From: Cyprinodon diabolis
Taxonomy: Eukaryota > Chordata > Actinopteri > Cyprinodontiformes > Cyprinodontidae
Length of the DNA: 64,000 nucleotides
Reading direction: 5' to 3'
Assembly: GCA_030533445.1 (NCBI GenBank)
Contig: CM060064.1
Location: 20,543,626-20,607,625, forward strand
Shown: piece by piece, positions 1-22,432 of the stretch
Layout: each line of letters opens with the position of its first letter
How positions within the stretch are numbered: position 1 is the stretch's first letter
Translations under genes and position numbers: made by a program
The notes under the pieces: generated by a model
Databases searched by the model: none
What the model saw: only the letters and a program-made list of their open reading frames with translations
Told to the model about the DNA's origin: nothing

Positions 1-1010
1 TTCTTTCATAAACCCTAAAGAGATGTTTAAGCAGGGTTTTGCTTTATTTTTTATGAAAGGGCTAAATCGTTATGTGGTTAACATTTCAAACTCTTCAGTA
101 TCTTGGTTAGCATTAGCTTCCTTCTTAAAAGAACAGTAGCGAGAATCAACAGACGTTTTTCCCTTTGCTTTGTGAAAGGGCTCATGCAGTGAGGCTAGAG
201 TTAAAGTCAAGCTACCCTACTGATTTCATTCAGAGGTTAGGAGGGCTATATTTAGATTTATAAAGGAAGCTTTAACAAAATAAATAGTTAGATGGTAGCT
301 ATTCTCCATGATTATTTAGAATCCAAAATAAAGCAGGTATTGGGTCCAGAGCTGACCTTGTCCTGCTGCATCACCTTTTTAAAAGCACCAAGCTTTAAAG
401 CAGCTACTATGTCACTTTACAATGTAATAATGGCCAGAGGCAAAACACAGGTCTTCTCTGCTGGTAATGGTGTAGATTCTTACCTTTACATTGGGACTTT
501 CAAAAGGCTGCCAGCATCTCCAAATCCAACTTGTTTTGTTAGGGATGTTCAAAAGGTTTAAATTAAGCTAACTGCTCAAAAACCACTCAGCCTTGTTGAA
601 AATACAACTGCATGGTCTTTTTAAGAGATTCTTATCCTTCTGCATTTACTCTTTTAGTTTTCAGCCGCTCATGGATGCCAAATCCACTTTAAAACCTCTT
701 CGCTTAGCAGCTACTTCCACACAGAGGAGCAGTGCCATCGCATTCATGCATCATTTCCCAGCTGCATGTATTTCTTATTTGAAAAAGATTTAATTTTAAA
801 TCATCCTTTATCCAATCCTTGGTTCCCCACATTATAGTGAAAGGATTAAATCACTTCTCAATGTGGAATTAATATTTTAAACAATGCCATTTACTAAAAA
901 AAACAAAAAAAAAACAAACCCAAAGTATATGAAATATTGTGTTTGAGAACAGTTGTCTGACTGCACCTGGCCTAATCAGAAACTTACTGGAGCTACCTGT
1001 TATTGTTCAG
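1..1010 (+). other. arid1a intron or upstream gene portion, no exon recognised
   Basis: The first kilobase ends in a clear acceptor (tattgttcag at 1001-1010) ahead of an arid1a exon, so at least its right part is intron. I see no stretch that reads as ARID1A here. The open frames at 292-561 and 593-793 have no recognisable content. An A-rich patch lies near 895-920. Confidence 0.7.
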
Positions 1011-11289
<10,279 letters not shown>

Positions 11290-12440
11290 CAGCTGTAGGG
11301 AGCTATGGCTCCACTTTTTCGAGGGATTTCTTTATCACCCCCCCCTCTCCCTGGATGAAAAAACAAACAAAAAAAACCAACCTGGCTTCTGCGTGTAAAA
11401 CTGTGCAAGAACAGTTCATGTAACTGGCTTTAATTTATAAAAAAACAAATCAAAAAAATCCTTCAGATTCCATTCAGCGTGCCCTTCACAAGCCAATCCT
11501 CCTTAAGAGAGGGCATCACGGAGCTGCTGCGGACTGCGAACCAGAGAGGTGCCCACAAAGGGACACTGCTCGTAGTCTGAATGCCAAATGGACGACGAGG
11601 AGCCGAGAGCGCCACTGTTAGGAGTCTGTTCTGCACTTGGGGGGGAGGGGAGGGGGTTGGGTGAGAGTACTTTTTAATAAAGATAAATAAATGATTAAAT
11701 AAATAAATAAATAGCTGAAAAACAAAAACTGTAACCAAAGTTGCTGTCTCGTTTACAGTGAGTTTGGGAGACGCAGTGTGCCCCTAGCTGTCCCCCTCCA
11801 GGGGCGCAGCCAGTCTGTAACTGAGGTGAAACAGCCTGACAAGTGACCTACTGGATCCTCACCAGTCAGCCCGACAGTCGACCTCGCTGTCAATAAAACA
11901 CCTTCACCGGGGAGGCCTGTGCAGTGTGCAGTAGATTGTAGGACATTTTCTGTGCCGTACTGCCCTTTGAGTATAAAGCGTTCTGTTATTCTGTTTCTCA
12001 CAGAAGCTGGTGAGCTAGAATTTTGAGGTCATTTAAAGTTTGGTGTTGGAACAGAAAATGGCCCCCACCCCACACCCCATCCACAGTATCATGAACCTAC
12101 AACACCCGTACCTCCTCTTATCCCTTGATTGTATGAATACCCTTATGAAAAGAAATCACCTTTTAGGACTGGTTTTCAACTTCAGATACAGCGTTGCTGT
12201 GGTGTATATATAATGTTGTACATTATACTTCCTTCCTCTCTGTCTGTCTCTGTCTGTGTCACTATTCTCACGTTTTGCTATGGGTGCGAGACGGAGGCAG
12301 GCTCTTCGATTTTGTCATTGACCTCGTCTCCACGATCGGACCCACTCTGGTCTCATCCACAGCTCCGTAGTATGGCAGACACGGCTCAAACTTGTTATAT
12401 CCTGGTACAAACAAGAATAAACTAGATGAAGTACACATTT
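11290..12440 (+). other. arid1a: arid1a 3' untranslated region
   Basis: Sequence from the TGA stop (11287-11289) to the first good polyadenylation signal, AATAAA at 12416-12421. A second AATAAA at 12595-12600 could give a longer 3' end. The UTR includes a G-rich block (about 11640-11660) and an AAAT repeat near 11680-11715. Confidence 0.65.
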
Positions 12441-12651
12441 GACAAATTTTCTTGAGTCATGAATTTAGCATATTTGTATTTCAGACTATGTAGCTAAGAC
12501 AAACATGTAAATTCCTCCCTGTCCCCTTTTTTTGGCTCAAGGAATATCATTTATTCAGTATGAAATCTTTATACTATATGTTCCACGTGGTAAGAATAAA
12601 TGTACATCAAATCTTCCTAAGCCGTTTCATGGTTTTATTCTATGGGAATTT

Positions 12652-12676
12652 CTTATATATATATATATATATATAA
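12652..12676. repeat. (TA)n microsatellite
   Basis: An alternating TA tract of about 24 bases in the spacer between arid1a and pigv. Confidence 0.85.
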
Positions 12677-12679
12677 AAA

Positions 12680-13829
12680 GAAATTAGCTTTTAATTAATT
12701 TAATTTCCACTAAATTTGTTAAAACTTTCAGATCCTCTTTACTGTCATAGTCTAGCCTGAAATTCTAGCATGCAATACAAGTTAAACACTTAAAACAGCT
12801 GTATTTGATTGCAATTATCCTATGTTTGGCAGATGTGTAGAAAAATGGCATGAAAGAAGTTTAATATAAAAATGCATAATAAAGGCTACATTAGGGATGT
12901 TATAGTTCATATCCATATACCACTGTGTTTTTATATGCAGTCTATTTTGATGAATAGAGTTCAGTTATTCGGTGCACATTAGTCTAACTGGCTTATAATA
13001 AAACCTTTTTTTCGAAGATTATACGTTTTCGGCCTGATATCTAAGGCAAAAGCAAAATTTGTTGCGCAATTTACAAAGCAGGATTCGTTGTCTTTAGCAC
13101 CTCCTGCTGGAGATTATCTTAACACGTTGGGCAACTTCAGCCGGAAGTGAGCTGTTTTTTAACTGTTTTGTAATCACAAAATAAGTAGTACGTTCATTGC
13201 AGCAGATGAGATATGTCGATAAAACACTTAAAAAATATTGAGCCCACTTTTTAAATCCATTTTTTAAACCAATTCCAGCTGTGTATGAACCTCTTCCGGT
13301 TCTTGCTCGACGTTTCCTACTGCGGTAGGATGTACTAAAAGGCATCGACATTAAATGTATGTAATGTCTACGCTAAAAAGCGCAGTTCTGTTTTAATTCA
13401 TTATTCCGCTTTTTATAACTATTATCTTATTGATTTAGTTGGCGTTAAGGTTTAGGGCTTGAGTGAAAATCAGCGTAAATAACGAATACTAGCATGTCAA
13501 CTAACGTTAGGCTTTTATTTTGAAGCTCATTTTTTGTGTGACCCGGAAGTGGATGTGTATCGAAATAAATGCGTCCTGCAGTAAGAGGACAAAGATTCAC
13601 CAGCTAGGTGACTAACAATTAAAGTCCCTACATTGGAGTCGAAATACTTAAATGTATTCAACCACCTTTGTTGTTGGAATGAATGAGCGAAATCTATAAA
13701 GAAGCGTATTTAGGCGGAAACCGTTTTGCTCTCCGCGATGAATGGCAATAAACACGCAAACAGCGAGAGGTTTGTAGCAGTGCAGATGGCTGCGGGAACC
13801 TGCTCGTTCTCCTGCCGTTCGTCTCATCA
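12680..13829 (+). promoter_or_regulatory. arid1a-pigv spacer with putative pigv promoter
   Basis: Between the arid1a 3' end and the pigv start codon there is no other gene that I can support. Three ETS-type cores (CCGGAAG) occur: ccggaagtga near 13141, the reverse form cttccgg near 13291, and cccggaagtg near 13542. ETS sites are common in TATA-less housekeeping promoters, so this is a plausible pigv promoter, but no start site can be placed. Confidence 0.35.
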
Positions 13830-16800
13830 ATGACCATGGATGTCAGAGCGGTAGTAGAGTTCGCTGCGGCTACCAGAGGCCTTTCTCTGGTTTTACAGGT
13901 TAGTTATTTGTTTATTCAGTCCTAATAATGGCTGACACTTTGATTGTTTAAACTATTGCAGACATATTAGTGTCTTTAATTTGGTCATGATTCACTTAAA
14001 AAAAAAAAAAAAATCTGCGAAGCTTTTACCAAATAGATAAGAGCCACGCCAGTTACTGCAAATTGTCATTAAATACTGTCGTTAAATACTGCCACCAGGG
14101 GCGGTCCTAGACCAGTGTATGCTGGGGGTGAGGGGCACATCTATATTTCCAGATAAATCCTTGAAGACAGGCCAGATTTCATGGCAAAAAAAGCTATGCA
14201 CATATTTATACATTAATTCATGGTTCTTTAAAATATATACATTAAGAAAGTTGAATTGTTATTTATCTTTAATCCTTTTTAGGGCAAGTACATCTTATTT
14301 TGGCATTGACCAATTATGTGAGCCCTTGGATGATATATTACCTACTGTAAATAAAGTTGGAAAAAAAGTTAATAAGTAAAAAAAAAATGTAAAAAGCTAA
14401 TTAAAAAGTAAAGTTAAAAAATTAATAAGCCTAGTTAACAATTATATTTAGGTTTATAAACTAAAAAATGTAAGTGCCAGTATCAGCATAGGGGTCCCCC
14501 CCCCCTGCAATTTTTCCACTAATTGAAATGTCTTTAAATACACATTAACATGAATTCAACACACTGTAGTAAACAGATAAATGGAGGCAGAAGATGTCTT
14601 TCAGTCATCAATGCACACATTCAGCGACACACAGCTCTTTTAAGCTGGACACCATTTCATTCACAACACCTGTCCCATCAACTAGGAATCAGAATAAGAA
14701 ATACTGTAATAATCCCAGGGAGAAATTACTTTTGTTACATTAGTCCATCTGTAATAGAGTAACTATAGGACCAGTTTGATATAACACAATTTCATACAAT
14801 ATATGTATAATTAGGGGTCCCCGCTCCATCTCATCATCAGTTTGCGGGACAATGGCCTGTTAAACACTGAAGAACCCTACTCTAAGGTTATGTTGTACCA
14901 AAAAAATGTTTTTCATTCTGAGTGTTTTTCATGAATTTCTTATTGAAGCACTTTTGTTATTTTTCTTAATATATTATATTCTTGTTATTACATTGACATT
15001 AATTTTTGCCATCAAAATATCCATATTTTTTAATGTTACAAAGGTATAAGGTCTTGTCCTGGATTCTAATAACACTATTGGCTAGAAATTTGGATTTGTG
15101 TGGGTTAACCACATAGAAGATTGCAGAGAGAAACTCTTCCCTATAAATCATAAAAAATAATCCTTAAAATGTCTTTGTTTCCAGTTTATTAGTAGTAGTA
15201 GTATACTGTTGAAAATAATGATCACTGCTGCCACCATCTGGTTTAGAGAAGAACTGCTTGTTCCAGAGGTGATGAATTTTGTTTGTATAGACACTTTTAA
15301 GAAACAACTAAAGACCCACTTTTTTAAACTTGTTTTTTAGTTTAATACTGTGTTTACTGTTTCTGTATGTTGTTTTCATTTATATAAACTTTTTATAAAT
15401 TTGTGCAGCACTATGTTACCCTGGTCTGTGAAAAGTGTTATAGAAATTAAGTTTACTTACGTACTTACATCCAAATGGGCGCAGCAAATCATGCTGCTCC
15501 TCCAGCTCCGCCTTTGGTCTAGCTGTATAATATAATGAATAATAAAGTTAAACTGTTTCTCCCCAGGCTGTCCTAAATGCTGCCATCCCTGACCATGTCG
15601 CGGATGCCTTCAGCCCCCCACGGACAGAGGAGGCCTTGTACCTGGACTCTGCGGTGGACTGGTTATTCGGTGGCCTCTCCCACTGGGACGCAGAGCACTT
15701 CCTCTTCATCGCAGAGAGAGGATACCTATATGAGCACAACTTTGCCTTTTTCCCTCTTTTCCCCATCGTGCTGCGGGGCCTCGCTGAGACTCTTCTCTGG
15801 CCCCTCAGCAGCTGGCTCAGCATGAGGGGCCGCTTGCTCCTGGCTGTTGCTTTGGGGAACAGCGCCCTCTTCTTGCTGAGCGTGGTTGCCTTCTATGCCC
15901 TCAGCAGAGTGGTTCTTCAGGATCGACGCCTTGCTCTGCTCTCCAGCTTCCTGTACTGCTTTACGCCTGCCAATGTGTTCATGACAGCCGGTTACTCGGA
16001 GAGTCTGTTTGCAGCGCTCACCTTTGGTGGTCTGTTCCTCCTGGAGAAAAGCTTCACACTCAGAGCCTGCTTAGCCCTTAGCATCGCCACGGCGGCACGG
16101 TCAAACGGACTGGTTAACATAGGCTTTCTTCTGTATCTGCCTTCACTGCATGCCATTTCCCAGATCCGTGTGTATCGTGCAACAACTAAAGGTCACAGTA
16201 AAGTGCTCCACTATATCTTGGTGGTGGTCCGTCTTCTGTTCACCTCCCTCTTTGGAACGGCTGTCATTGCTCTCCCCTTCTGCGCTTTCCAATATTATGG
16301 CTACAGGACGTTTTGCACCCCGTCCACCTCCCTGGAGCAGATCCATCCGGCTCTCTTATCCCTGGGTGAGCGGAAGGGCTACAGGGTTCCAGATGAAAAC
16401 AGCCCGCCGCCCCTCTGGTGCCTCAGACCTCTCCCCCTGCTTTATTCACACATTCAGGACGTTTACTGGGACGTGGGCTTCCTCCGTTACTTTGAGCTGA
16501 AGCAGATACCGAATTTTATTCTGGCTGTGCCCATGGCTACGCTCGCTATTATGGCCGCCTATGCATATTTTCATGCTAATACAGAGCTGTGTTTAAGGCT
16601 TGGACTTTGGGGGACTGGACTGGAGAAACCTACACCAGGATTCTTTAACCCAAAAGTCTTTGTGTATGTTGTGCATTCTACCGTTCTCCTAGTGTTTGGA
16701 ACCCTGTGCATGCATGTACAGGTGAGGAGAAAAAAAAAACACAAAAAAAACACACTGTTTCTGTAATCAGAATTTGCACTGTTGATATTTATAAACTCAA

Positions 16801-17103
16801 TTCTTTTTGTTTCAGGTTCTCACCAGATTCATGGCCTCTTCATCTCCTGTGCCCTTCTGGATAAGCGCCCACCTACTACTCCTCAACGAGCCATTTCTCC
16901 ATCGAAGGAAAAGCTCTAACCCCAACGTGCAGCTGCAGACTGATCTTAAAAACTCCTGCGGCCACAAACCTCAGAACCCTATCCTTGCTCTGCTTCCACA
17001 TTTTAAAACGTGCTCTCCCACCACGCAGAGCCTCCTGGGCTACTTCCTCTCATACTGGATACTGGGCCTTGCTTTGCATTGCAACTTCTTGCCTTGGACT
17101 TGA
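13830..17103 (+). CDS. pigv: PIGV, GPI mannosyltransferase 2
   Basis: Transfers the second mannose from dolichol-phosphate-mannose to the GPI-anchor precursor in the endoplasmic reticulum; a multi-pass membrane protein. Three coding exons, 13830-13898, 15567-16721 and 16816-17103, join in frame to 503 residues (human PIGV is 493). Visible hallmarks are SHWDAEHFLFIA at about residues 61-72, the YLYEHNFAFFP loop that follows, ANVFMTAGYSES, RSNGLVNIGF, QDVYWDVGFLRYFELKQ and the C-terminal LHCNFLPWT. The first ATG (13830) is followed in frame six bases later by a second with a better context (accATGg, 13836), so the true start may be either. A K/H-rich run after the second exon belongs to the intron. 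AATAAA at 17159-17164 probably ends the transcript. Confidence 0.95.
13899..15566 (+). other. pigv intron 1
   Basis: 1.7 kb intron. It holds a hAT-like left end near 14096 (caggggcggtcctagacc) whose right end I could not find, a poly-C tract near 14495-14506, and near 15285-15475 a short piece reading as the last residues of a fish LINE reverse transcriptase. Confidence 0.6.
15285..15475 (+). mobile_element. LINE 3' end fragment (L2-type?)
   Basis: One frame reads DTFKKQLKTHFFKLVF then stop, a form common at the C-terminus of fish L2/Rex-type LINE proteins. It is followed by a T-rich 3' tail ending in gtgttatagaaattaagtttac. A short fragment only; the clade is uncertain. Confidence 0.45.
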
Positions 17104-17158
17104 TTTATTAAAATAATCGGAGGATAAAAGCGATATTTCTGCATAGGTTGTTCCTGCA

Positions 17159-17164
17159 AAATAA
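17159..17164 (+). terminator. pigv: pigv polyadenylation signal
   Basis: AATAAA 56 bases after the pigv stop codon, with T-rich sequence following. Confidence 0.6.
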
Positions 17165-18719
17165 ATCTTTTTAACTTTTAATATACAATGGTGAAGGTAC
17201 AGTTTGCCTTGGGGAAAAAAAAACATGACTTGAGAAAATATTTTTATGAATGCGATTTAAAAAAAACAAAAAAACATGGAAATGTCCCCAAACATGAGAT
17301 GCTCTGTAAAAAAACAAAAAAACAATTTATGCTGCATTATTAGGGATCTAAGAAAATTAGGTTTGCTCATAGTATTCCAGTTTGGTTGCATGGTTGTGCA
17401 AGGGGGGGGGGGCTTTGAAACTTGAAGAGGAAATGAAAGGGTTTGCCGTCTGCTCCACTGCATGTCCAAAATATTCTCAAAAGCTTATGATTTATATTTA
17501 AATCGATATCAAGATTTGTAGTAAGTTTTACGTTTTTATTTAAAATGTTTTTTTTTTAGGCACTGATGTATTTGAAAATGTGTTTTATTATTAAATATTC
17601 ATCAAAAGGTGGCTTTAAATTAAAGGTCGTTAAAACAGCCATTAAAAACTGGCTTTTGGTTACTATTGAGGAATTTACCTATGAAATTTATTTTTGGCTT
17701 TACTAAGAGCCTTTCTTGAAGGTATTTTGGAGTTCTTGAATGTTTGAAAAGACCCGCCCTCTCCACTTTAAAAAAATGCACATGCACAACCCTGCATCCG
17801 CTCCCGAGAGGGAACGCCTGGTAAACGCATGCGAGAGCGTGCATCAGCCCATTTCTCCTCGTGCACGTTCTGTTTAAAAGTTGCTGTTTGCAATTCTCAT
17901 ACAAACTTACTTTCCAAAAGAAGATTAGCAATTTTAGCACCGTCAGACTCACCACGAGTAACTGAAAATGTAGACGAGCACGTAGGGCGGCCTTATGTAA
18001 ACCAGAATCACCAGAATGATTGACAATTAGGAGGACCGCTTATTTTGATGATCCACCTGGAGAAAGAACATCCTCCATTATACCTGTAAGAGTTCAACTA
18101 TTACACCATTAAGACTCAATTCTTGACTACAGTATAAGAAAAATAATAAATTACCTGCCACATGTATTTCTTTACATTTTTCACAGACAGTTAAATCATC
18201 ACCATCTTCAAAATTAAATTCATGTCTGTAAGCAATATACAAACCAGCAAGGCTATCTATTTACAACAGACAATGTGACCTATCATTTTTTTGTAGTGGA
18301 TTCCATTAAATGATACTTTGACAAAGTGACAGAATAAATGCAAATCAATCAATTTTTAAATGACTAGCCTTTGCAAAAGAAACCTAACTTGTGAAACTAT
18401 AAATATATATATATATAAAAAGGTTGATACCCCTTGTTAAATGAAGAAAAAACAAACAAACACAATGGTCACTTAAAATAACTTGAATCTGAGAGAAATA
18501 AATCAAAATTCTATGAAAAATGAAAGGAGCTGCTTTTTGACCATGCTTCAACAGAGGGAAAAAATACAACAAGCCCATGAAACAGGCCTGGAGAAAATGA
18601 TGGTACCCTTAACATTTCGCACGACCTTTTGAGTCAGTTGATGAAATCAAACAGTTCCTGTAGCTGTCAATAAAATGTCTGCTCCTCTCAGCAGGGATTT
18701 TTAACCCTCATGAGCAAAC

Positions 18720-19100
18720 TGCTCTTTTTTTTTAAATGAACGAGGAAACGATCATCAAAACATATCGTTTATCCAGCATTGCCATTTTGGAGCTGTTGGG
18801 GGAACTCCGAATGGATTTGGAGCTAGCCACTAGGAGGACCCACGCAATACCAGATATCACAAAACTCCTTGAAACATTGGATCTCCCAATCTAGTTTTTC
18901 AGAAGTGCTGTCCGACGTTCTAAATGCCATGTCGCCCTGACGCCCTAACGGAGAACCCCGACCTCCCCCCTGCGCCTGTGGAGCAACATGCCAATGCTGC
19001 GGGAATGCGTACGCGCAGTAATCTCATCCATAGTCACTTCTTGTGAGCCATTTGGTATGTGCATTTTTCTACATGCCAATACAAAACAACATTTTTTTTT
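18720..19100 (+). pseudogene. Decayed Harbinger (PIF/HARBI1-type) transposase fragment
   Basis: The plus strand reads YRLSSIAILELLGELRMDLE, then ATRRTHAIPDITKLLETL, a stop, and after a frame change RECVRAVISSIV. This matches the N-terminal pattern of Harbinger/HARBI1 transposases as I remember them. Stops and frame changes make it non-functional, and the DDE catalytic part is missing. A cgcaaaattgg...gataaatccggccc segment ending near 19555 resembles the terminal repeat of fish Harbinger elements, so the decayed element may run to about 19556. The left end was not found. Confidence 0.55.
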
Positions 19101-19114
19101 TTTTTTTTTTTTTT
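19092..19114 (+). repeat. poly-T tract
   Basis: About 23 consecutive T residues inside the decayed Harbinger region. Confidence 0.85.
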
Positions 19115-19174
19115 ACTGCAGTGAAGTAGAAATTCAGGCACATACCACCTTAGGGAATAAAGGTTGCCAAAGTT

Positions 19175-19308
19175 TTCTCTCTCTATATATATATATCTAA
19201 TTATATATATAGATATATATATATCTATATATATAGATATATATATATATAGATAGATATATATAGAGATATATATATATAGATATATATCTATATATAT
19301 ATTTTTTT
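19175..19308. repeat. AT/GATA-rich self-complementary microsatellite
   Basis: About 130 bases built only from tatata, gata and its complement tatc. The tract is nearly self-complementary and should fold on itself. Confidence 0.85.
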
Positions 19309-20396
19309 GTTGGGGGTCACTAAGATTTAAATTTCTTAATGCACTAGTTTGTACAAACTACTTTGCCGCAAAAAACAAAACGCGCAAAACCATCATTTAA
19401 ATAGGGCGTCTCCAACAGTTTTGCGCCTGCCACCAGTTACGCAATCACTCTTGTTAAATCACCCGCAAACCATGGTTCAGCCCCTTGCGCAAAATTCCAA
19501 TTTGCGAGCGCAAATTACTGCACGCAAAATTGGATCTTGATAAATCCGGCCCTTAGAGTAGAACTCCTGTGCAATCAGTCAGCTGTAATCCAAATCAAAT
19601 TTTTCCTTAAATTACTATATTTGTTTTACCTAGAACCATTTTTAGTAAGCTACATCATTATATTAATATGCAACTGTGCAATTATAAATTACATTTTTAT
19701 TCACTGATAACAGAACTAATAGTTATTACACTTGCAGCAGTGATGTTGGAAAACAGTTTTTTTTAAATGACTGTTTTTTGAATTTCATTTGTATTATTAT
19801 TTTTTTTTTTTACTTTTGTAACAGTGCAACCACATCATTACAGCTCAGTTTATTTCACCGCCCGTAGTTTTCTGGTCCTTTAATTCTGCTGCCTTATAGT
19901 CCAGCCTTATGTAGAATTATATGGGTGGTAATTATGTAAATCACACAGGTGGACTGCATTATATTCATTAGGATCATTTACTGAAGTTACTAACGTTTGT
20001 TGAATCTGATGTGGTGCGTTTGTAAGGGGCTTAGTGTAGGAGAAAAAATAAATGTATGACAAGAATACGAAAATGTTGTTGCATTAGGCCGAATATATTC
20101 AGCCTGGGGTATCATCGTTTTGTCCAGGCCTGTTTTATGGGTTTATTTTATTTTATCGTTCTGTTGAAGCATGGTTAGAAATTAATGTCTGACCTTCATT
20201 TATCTATTTTTTTATAGAATTATTATTATTACTTTAGTCAGATTCATGCTATTCCCATGACAATTATGTTTTTTTCTTTCCTTAAACCAGGGGCACTTAC
20301 AATTTTGTCCACCAGGTGTGTCATTGACAAAGCAAAGGCAAAAAGAAACACTTTACAGTGAAGGAGAACTCTTGAAAAAGCAGAGCTGCTCTTCTA

Positions 20397-22008
20397 CAGG
20401 TGCTGGTCATAAAATTAGAATATCATGAAAAAGTAGATTGATTTCAGTAATTCTATTTAAAAAGTGAAACTTGTATATTATATTCATACATTACATACAA
20501 ACTCATATATTTCAGATGTTTATTTTGTTTAATTTTGATGATTACAAATGACAACAAATGAAAATCTCAAATTCATCATATCAGAAAATTAGAATATTAC
20601 TGAAGACCAATAAAAACAAAGGATTTATAGAAATGTTGGCCAACTGAAAAGTATGAACATGAAAAGTATGAGCATGTACAGCACTCAGTATTTAGTTGGG
20701 CCTCCTTTGGCCTGTATTACTGCAGCAATGCGGCGTGGCATGGAGTCGATCAGTCTGTGGCACTGCTCAGGTGTTATGATAGCCCAGGTTGCTCTAATAG
20801 TGGCTTTTAGCTCTTCTGAATTGTTGGGTCTGGTGTATTGCATCTTCTTCTTCACAATACCCCATAGATTTTCTATGGGGTTAAGGTCAGGAGAGTTTGC
20901 TGGCCAATTAAGAACAGGGATACCATGGTCCTTCAACCAGGTACTGGTAGCTTTGGCACTGTGTGCAGGTGCCAAGTCCTGTTGGAAAATGAAATCTGCA
21001 TCTCCAAAAAGTTGGTCAGCTGCAGGAAGCATGAAGTGCTCTAAAACTTCCTGGTATGTGGCTGCGTTGACCCTGGACCTCAGAAAACACAATGGACCAA
21101 CACCAGCAGATGACATGGCACCCCAAACCATCACTGACTGTGGAAACTTTACACTGGACTTCAAGCAACGTGGATGAAGTGCCTCTCTTCTTTTCCTCCA
21201 GACTCTGGGACCTTGATTTCCAAAGGAAATGCAAAATTTACTTTCATCAGAGAACATGACTTTGGACCACTCACCAGCAGTCCAGTCCTGTTTCTCTTTA
21301 GCCCAGGCAAGACGCTTCTGACGCTGTCTGTGGTTCAAGAGTGGCTTGACACAAGGAATGCGACAGCAGAAACCCATGTCTTTCATACGTCTGTGTGTGG
21401 TGGTTCTTGAAGCACTCACTCCAGCTGCAGTCCACTCTTTGTGAATCTCCCCCACATTTTTGAATGGGTTTTGTTTCACAATCCTCTCCAGGGTGCGGTT
21501 ATCTCTCTTGCTTGTACACTTTTTTCGACCACATCTTTTCCTTCCCTTCGCCTCTCTATTAATGTGCTTGGACACTGAGCTCTGTGAACAGCCAGCCTCT
21601 TTAGCGATGACCTTTTGTGTCTTGCCCTCCTTGTGCAAGGTGTCGATGGTCGTCTTTTGGACAACTGTCAAGTCAGCAGTCTTCCCCATGATTGTGTAGC
21701 CTATAGAACTAGACTGAAAGACCATTTAAAGGCTTTTGCAGGTGGTTTGAGTTAATTAGCTGATTAGAGTGTGGCACCAGGGGCCATCAATTTTGAACCT
21801 TTTCACAATATTCTAATTTTCTGATATGATGAATTTGAGATTTTCATTTGTTGTCATTTGTAATCATCAAAATTAAACAAAATAAACATCTGAAATATAT
21901 GAGTTTGTATGTAATGTATGAATATAATATACAAGTTTCACTTTTTAAATGGAATTACTGAAATCAATCTACTTTTTCATGATATTCTAATTTTATGACC
22001 AGCACCTG
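20397..22008 (-). mobile_element. Complete Tc1-like transposon with long TIRs
   Basis: 1612 bp element flanked by TA on both sides (20395-20396, 22009-22010). The terminal inverted repeats begin caggtgctggtcataaaatt and run about 205 bases. By eye I find one difference between them (T near 20454 versus C in the right copy). The whole unit is intact and carries an open transposase frame on the minus strand. Near-identical ends with an unbroken frame point to a recent insertion. The same terminal sequence is widespread in fish genomes in my recollection, but I cannot name the family with certainty. Confidence 0.95.
20685..21725 (-). CDS. Tc1/mariner transposase (DD34E), apparently intact
   Basis: Cuts and pastes its own element at TA dinucleotides. 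The frame is 346 codons from the first ATG, but MGKTADLTVVQ at 21689 is the more usual Tc1-type start (334 residues). The N-terminal half shows paired helix-turn-helix features (KEAGCSQSSVSKHI, then SRTTTHRRMKDMGF) around a basic linker GRKRCGRKK that could act as a nuclear signal. The catalytic triad is visible: D in FSDESKF, D in QQDLAPAH, and E in NPIENLW with exactly 34 residues between the last two. The C-terminus is complete (AAVIQAKGGPTKY). No stops or frameshifts are seen, so activity is possible but untested. Confidence 0.93.
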   Translation of the reverse strand: MVFQSSSIGYTIMGKTADLTVVQKTTIDTLHKEGKTQKVIAKEAGCSQSSVSKHINREAKGRKRCGRKKCTSKRDNRTLERIVKQNPFKNVGEIHKEWTAAGVSASRTTTHRRMKDMGFCCRIPCVKPLLNHRQRQKRLAWAKEKQDWTAGEWSKVMFSDESKFCISFGNQGPRVWRKRREALHPRCLKSSVKFPQSVMVWGAMSSAGVGPLCFLRSRVNAATYQEVLEHFMLPAADQLFGDADFIFQQDLAPAHSAKATSTWLKDHGIPVLNWPANSPDLNPIENLWGIVKKKMQYTRPNNSEELKATIRATWAIITPEQCHRLIDSMPRRIAAVIQAKGGPTKY

Positions 22009-22432
22009 TACAACAAATTAAATAAAAAATGTGAAAGATAGATAGAAAAACATCACTGAAAAATCGTCAAATAACAGCATGGTTGTAGGAACACCAAATA
22101 GCAAAAATGTTCAACCTAACAGCATGGCAGCTGGGAGGATCTTTGATAGCGTTCCTTTGTAGTAGTCTGTAGCACACACTGAAGGATCTCTCAAATTCCA
22201 CTGCAGCTTTTGGGTGTGCTCCTTTGTCCCTTGTCCCTTGTCATGATTGGCTAAAGATGACCAGCTCTTAGATCCCTGTTCAGTTTCCACTTTAAGCCCA
22301 AGCTCACCACCAATGAAGATCAAAATCTTTGTCACGCTGCAAATAACATCCCTGCAGACATCCCTGATGGAAGGACTCAAAACAGTTTTAACAGAGAAAT
22401 AAATTATATAGTATTTTGGTCTTCTTTACTCC

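Noticed and set aside
14096..14125. Possible complete hAT element in pigv intron 1
   Set aside because: Only the left terminus (caggggcggtcctagacc) is visible; no matching right end or target duplication was found.
20653..21177. 174-codon plus-strand frame
   Set aside because: Antisense shadow of the intact Tc1-like transposase.
22111..22380. 89-codon minus-strand frame just downstream of the Myb/SANT gene
   Set aside because: I could not join it to the gene with a convincing acceptor, and its content has no recognisable domain. It may be 3'UTR.
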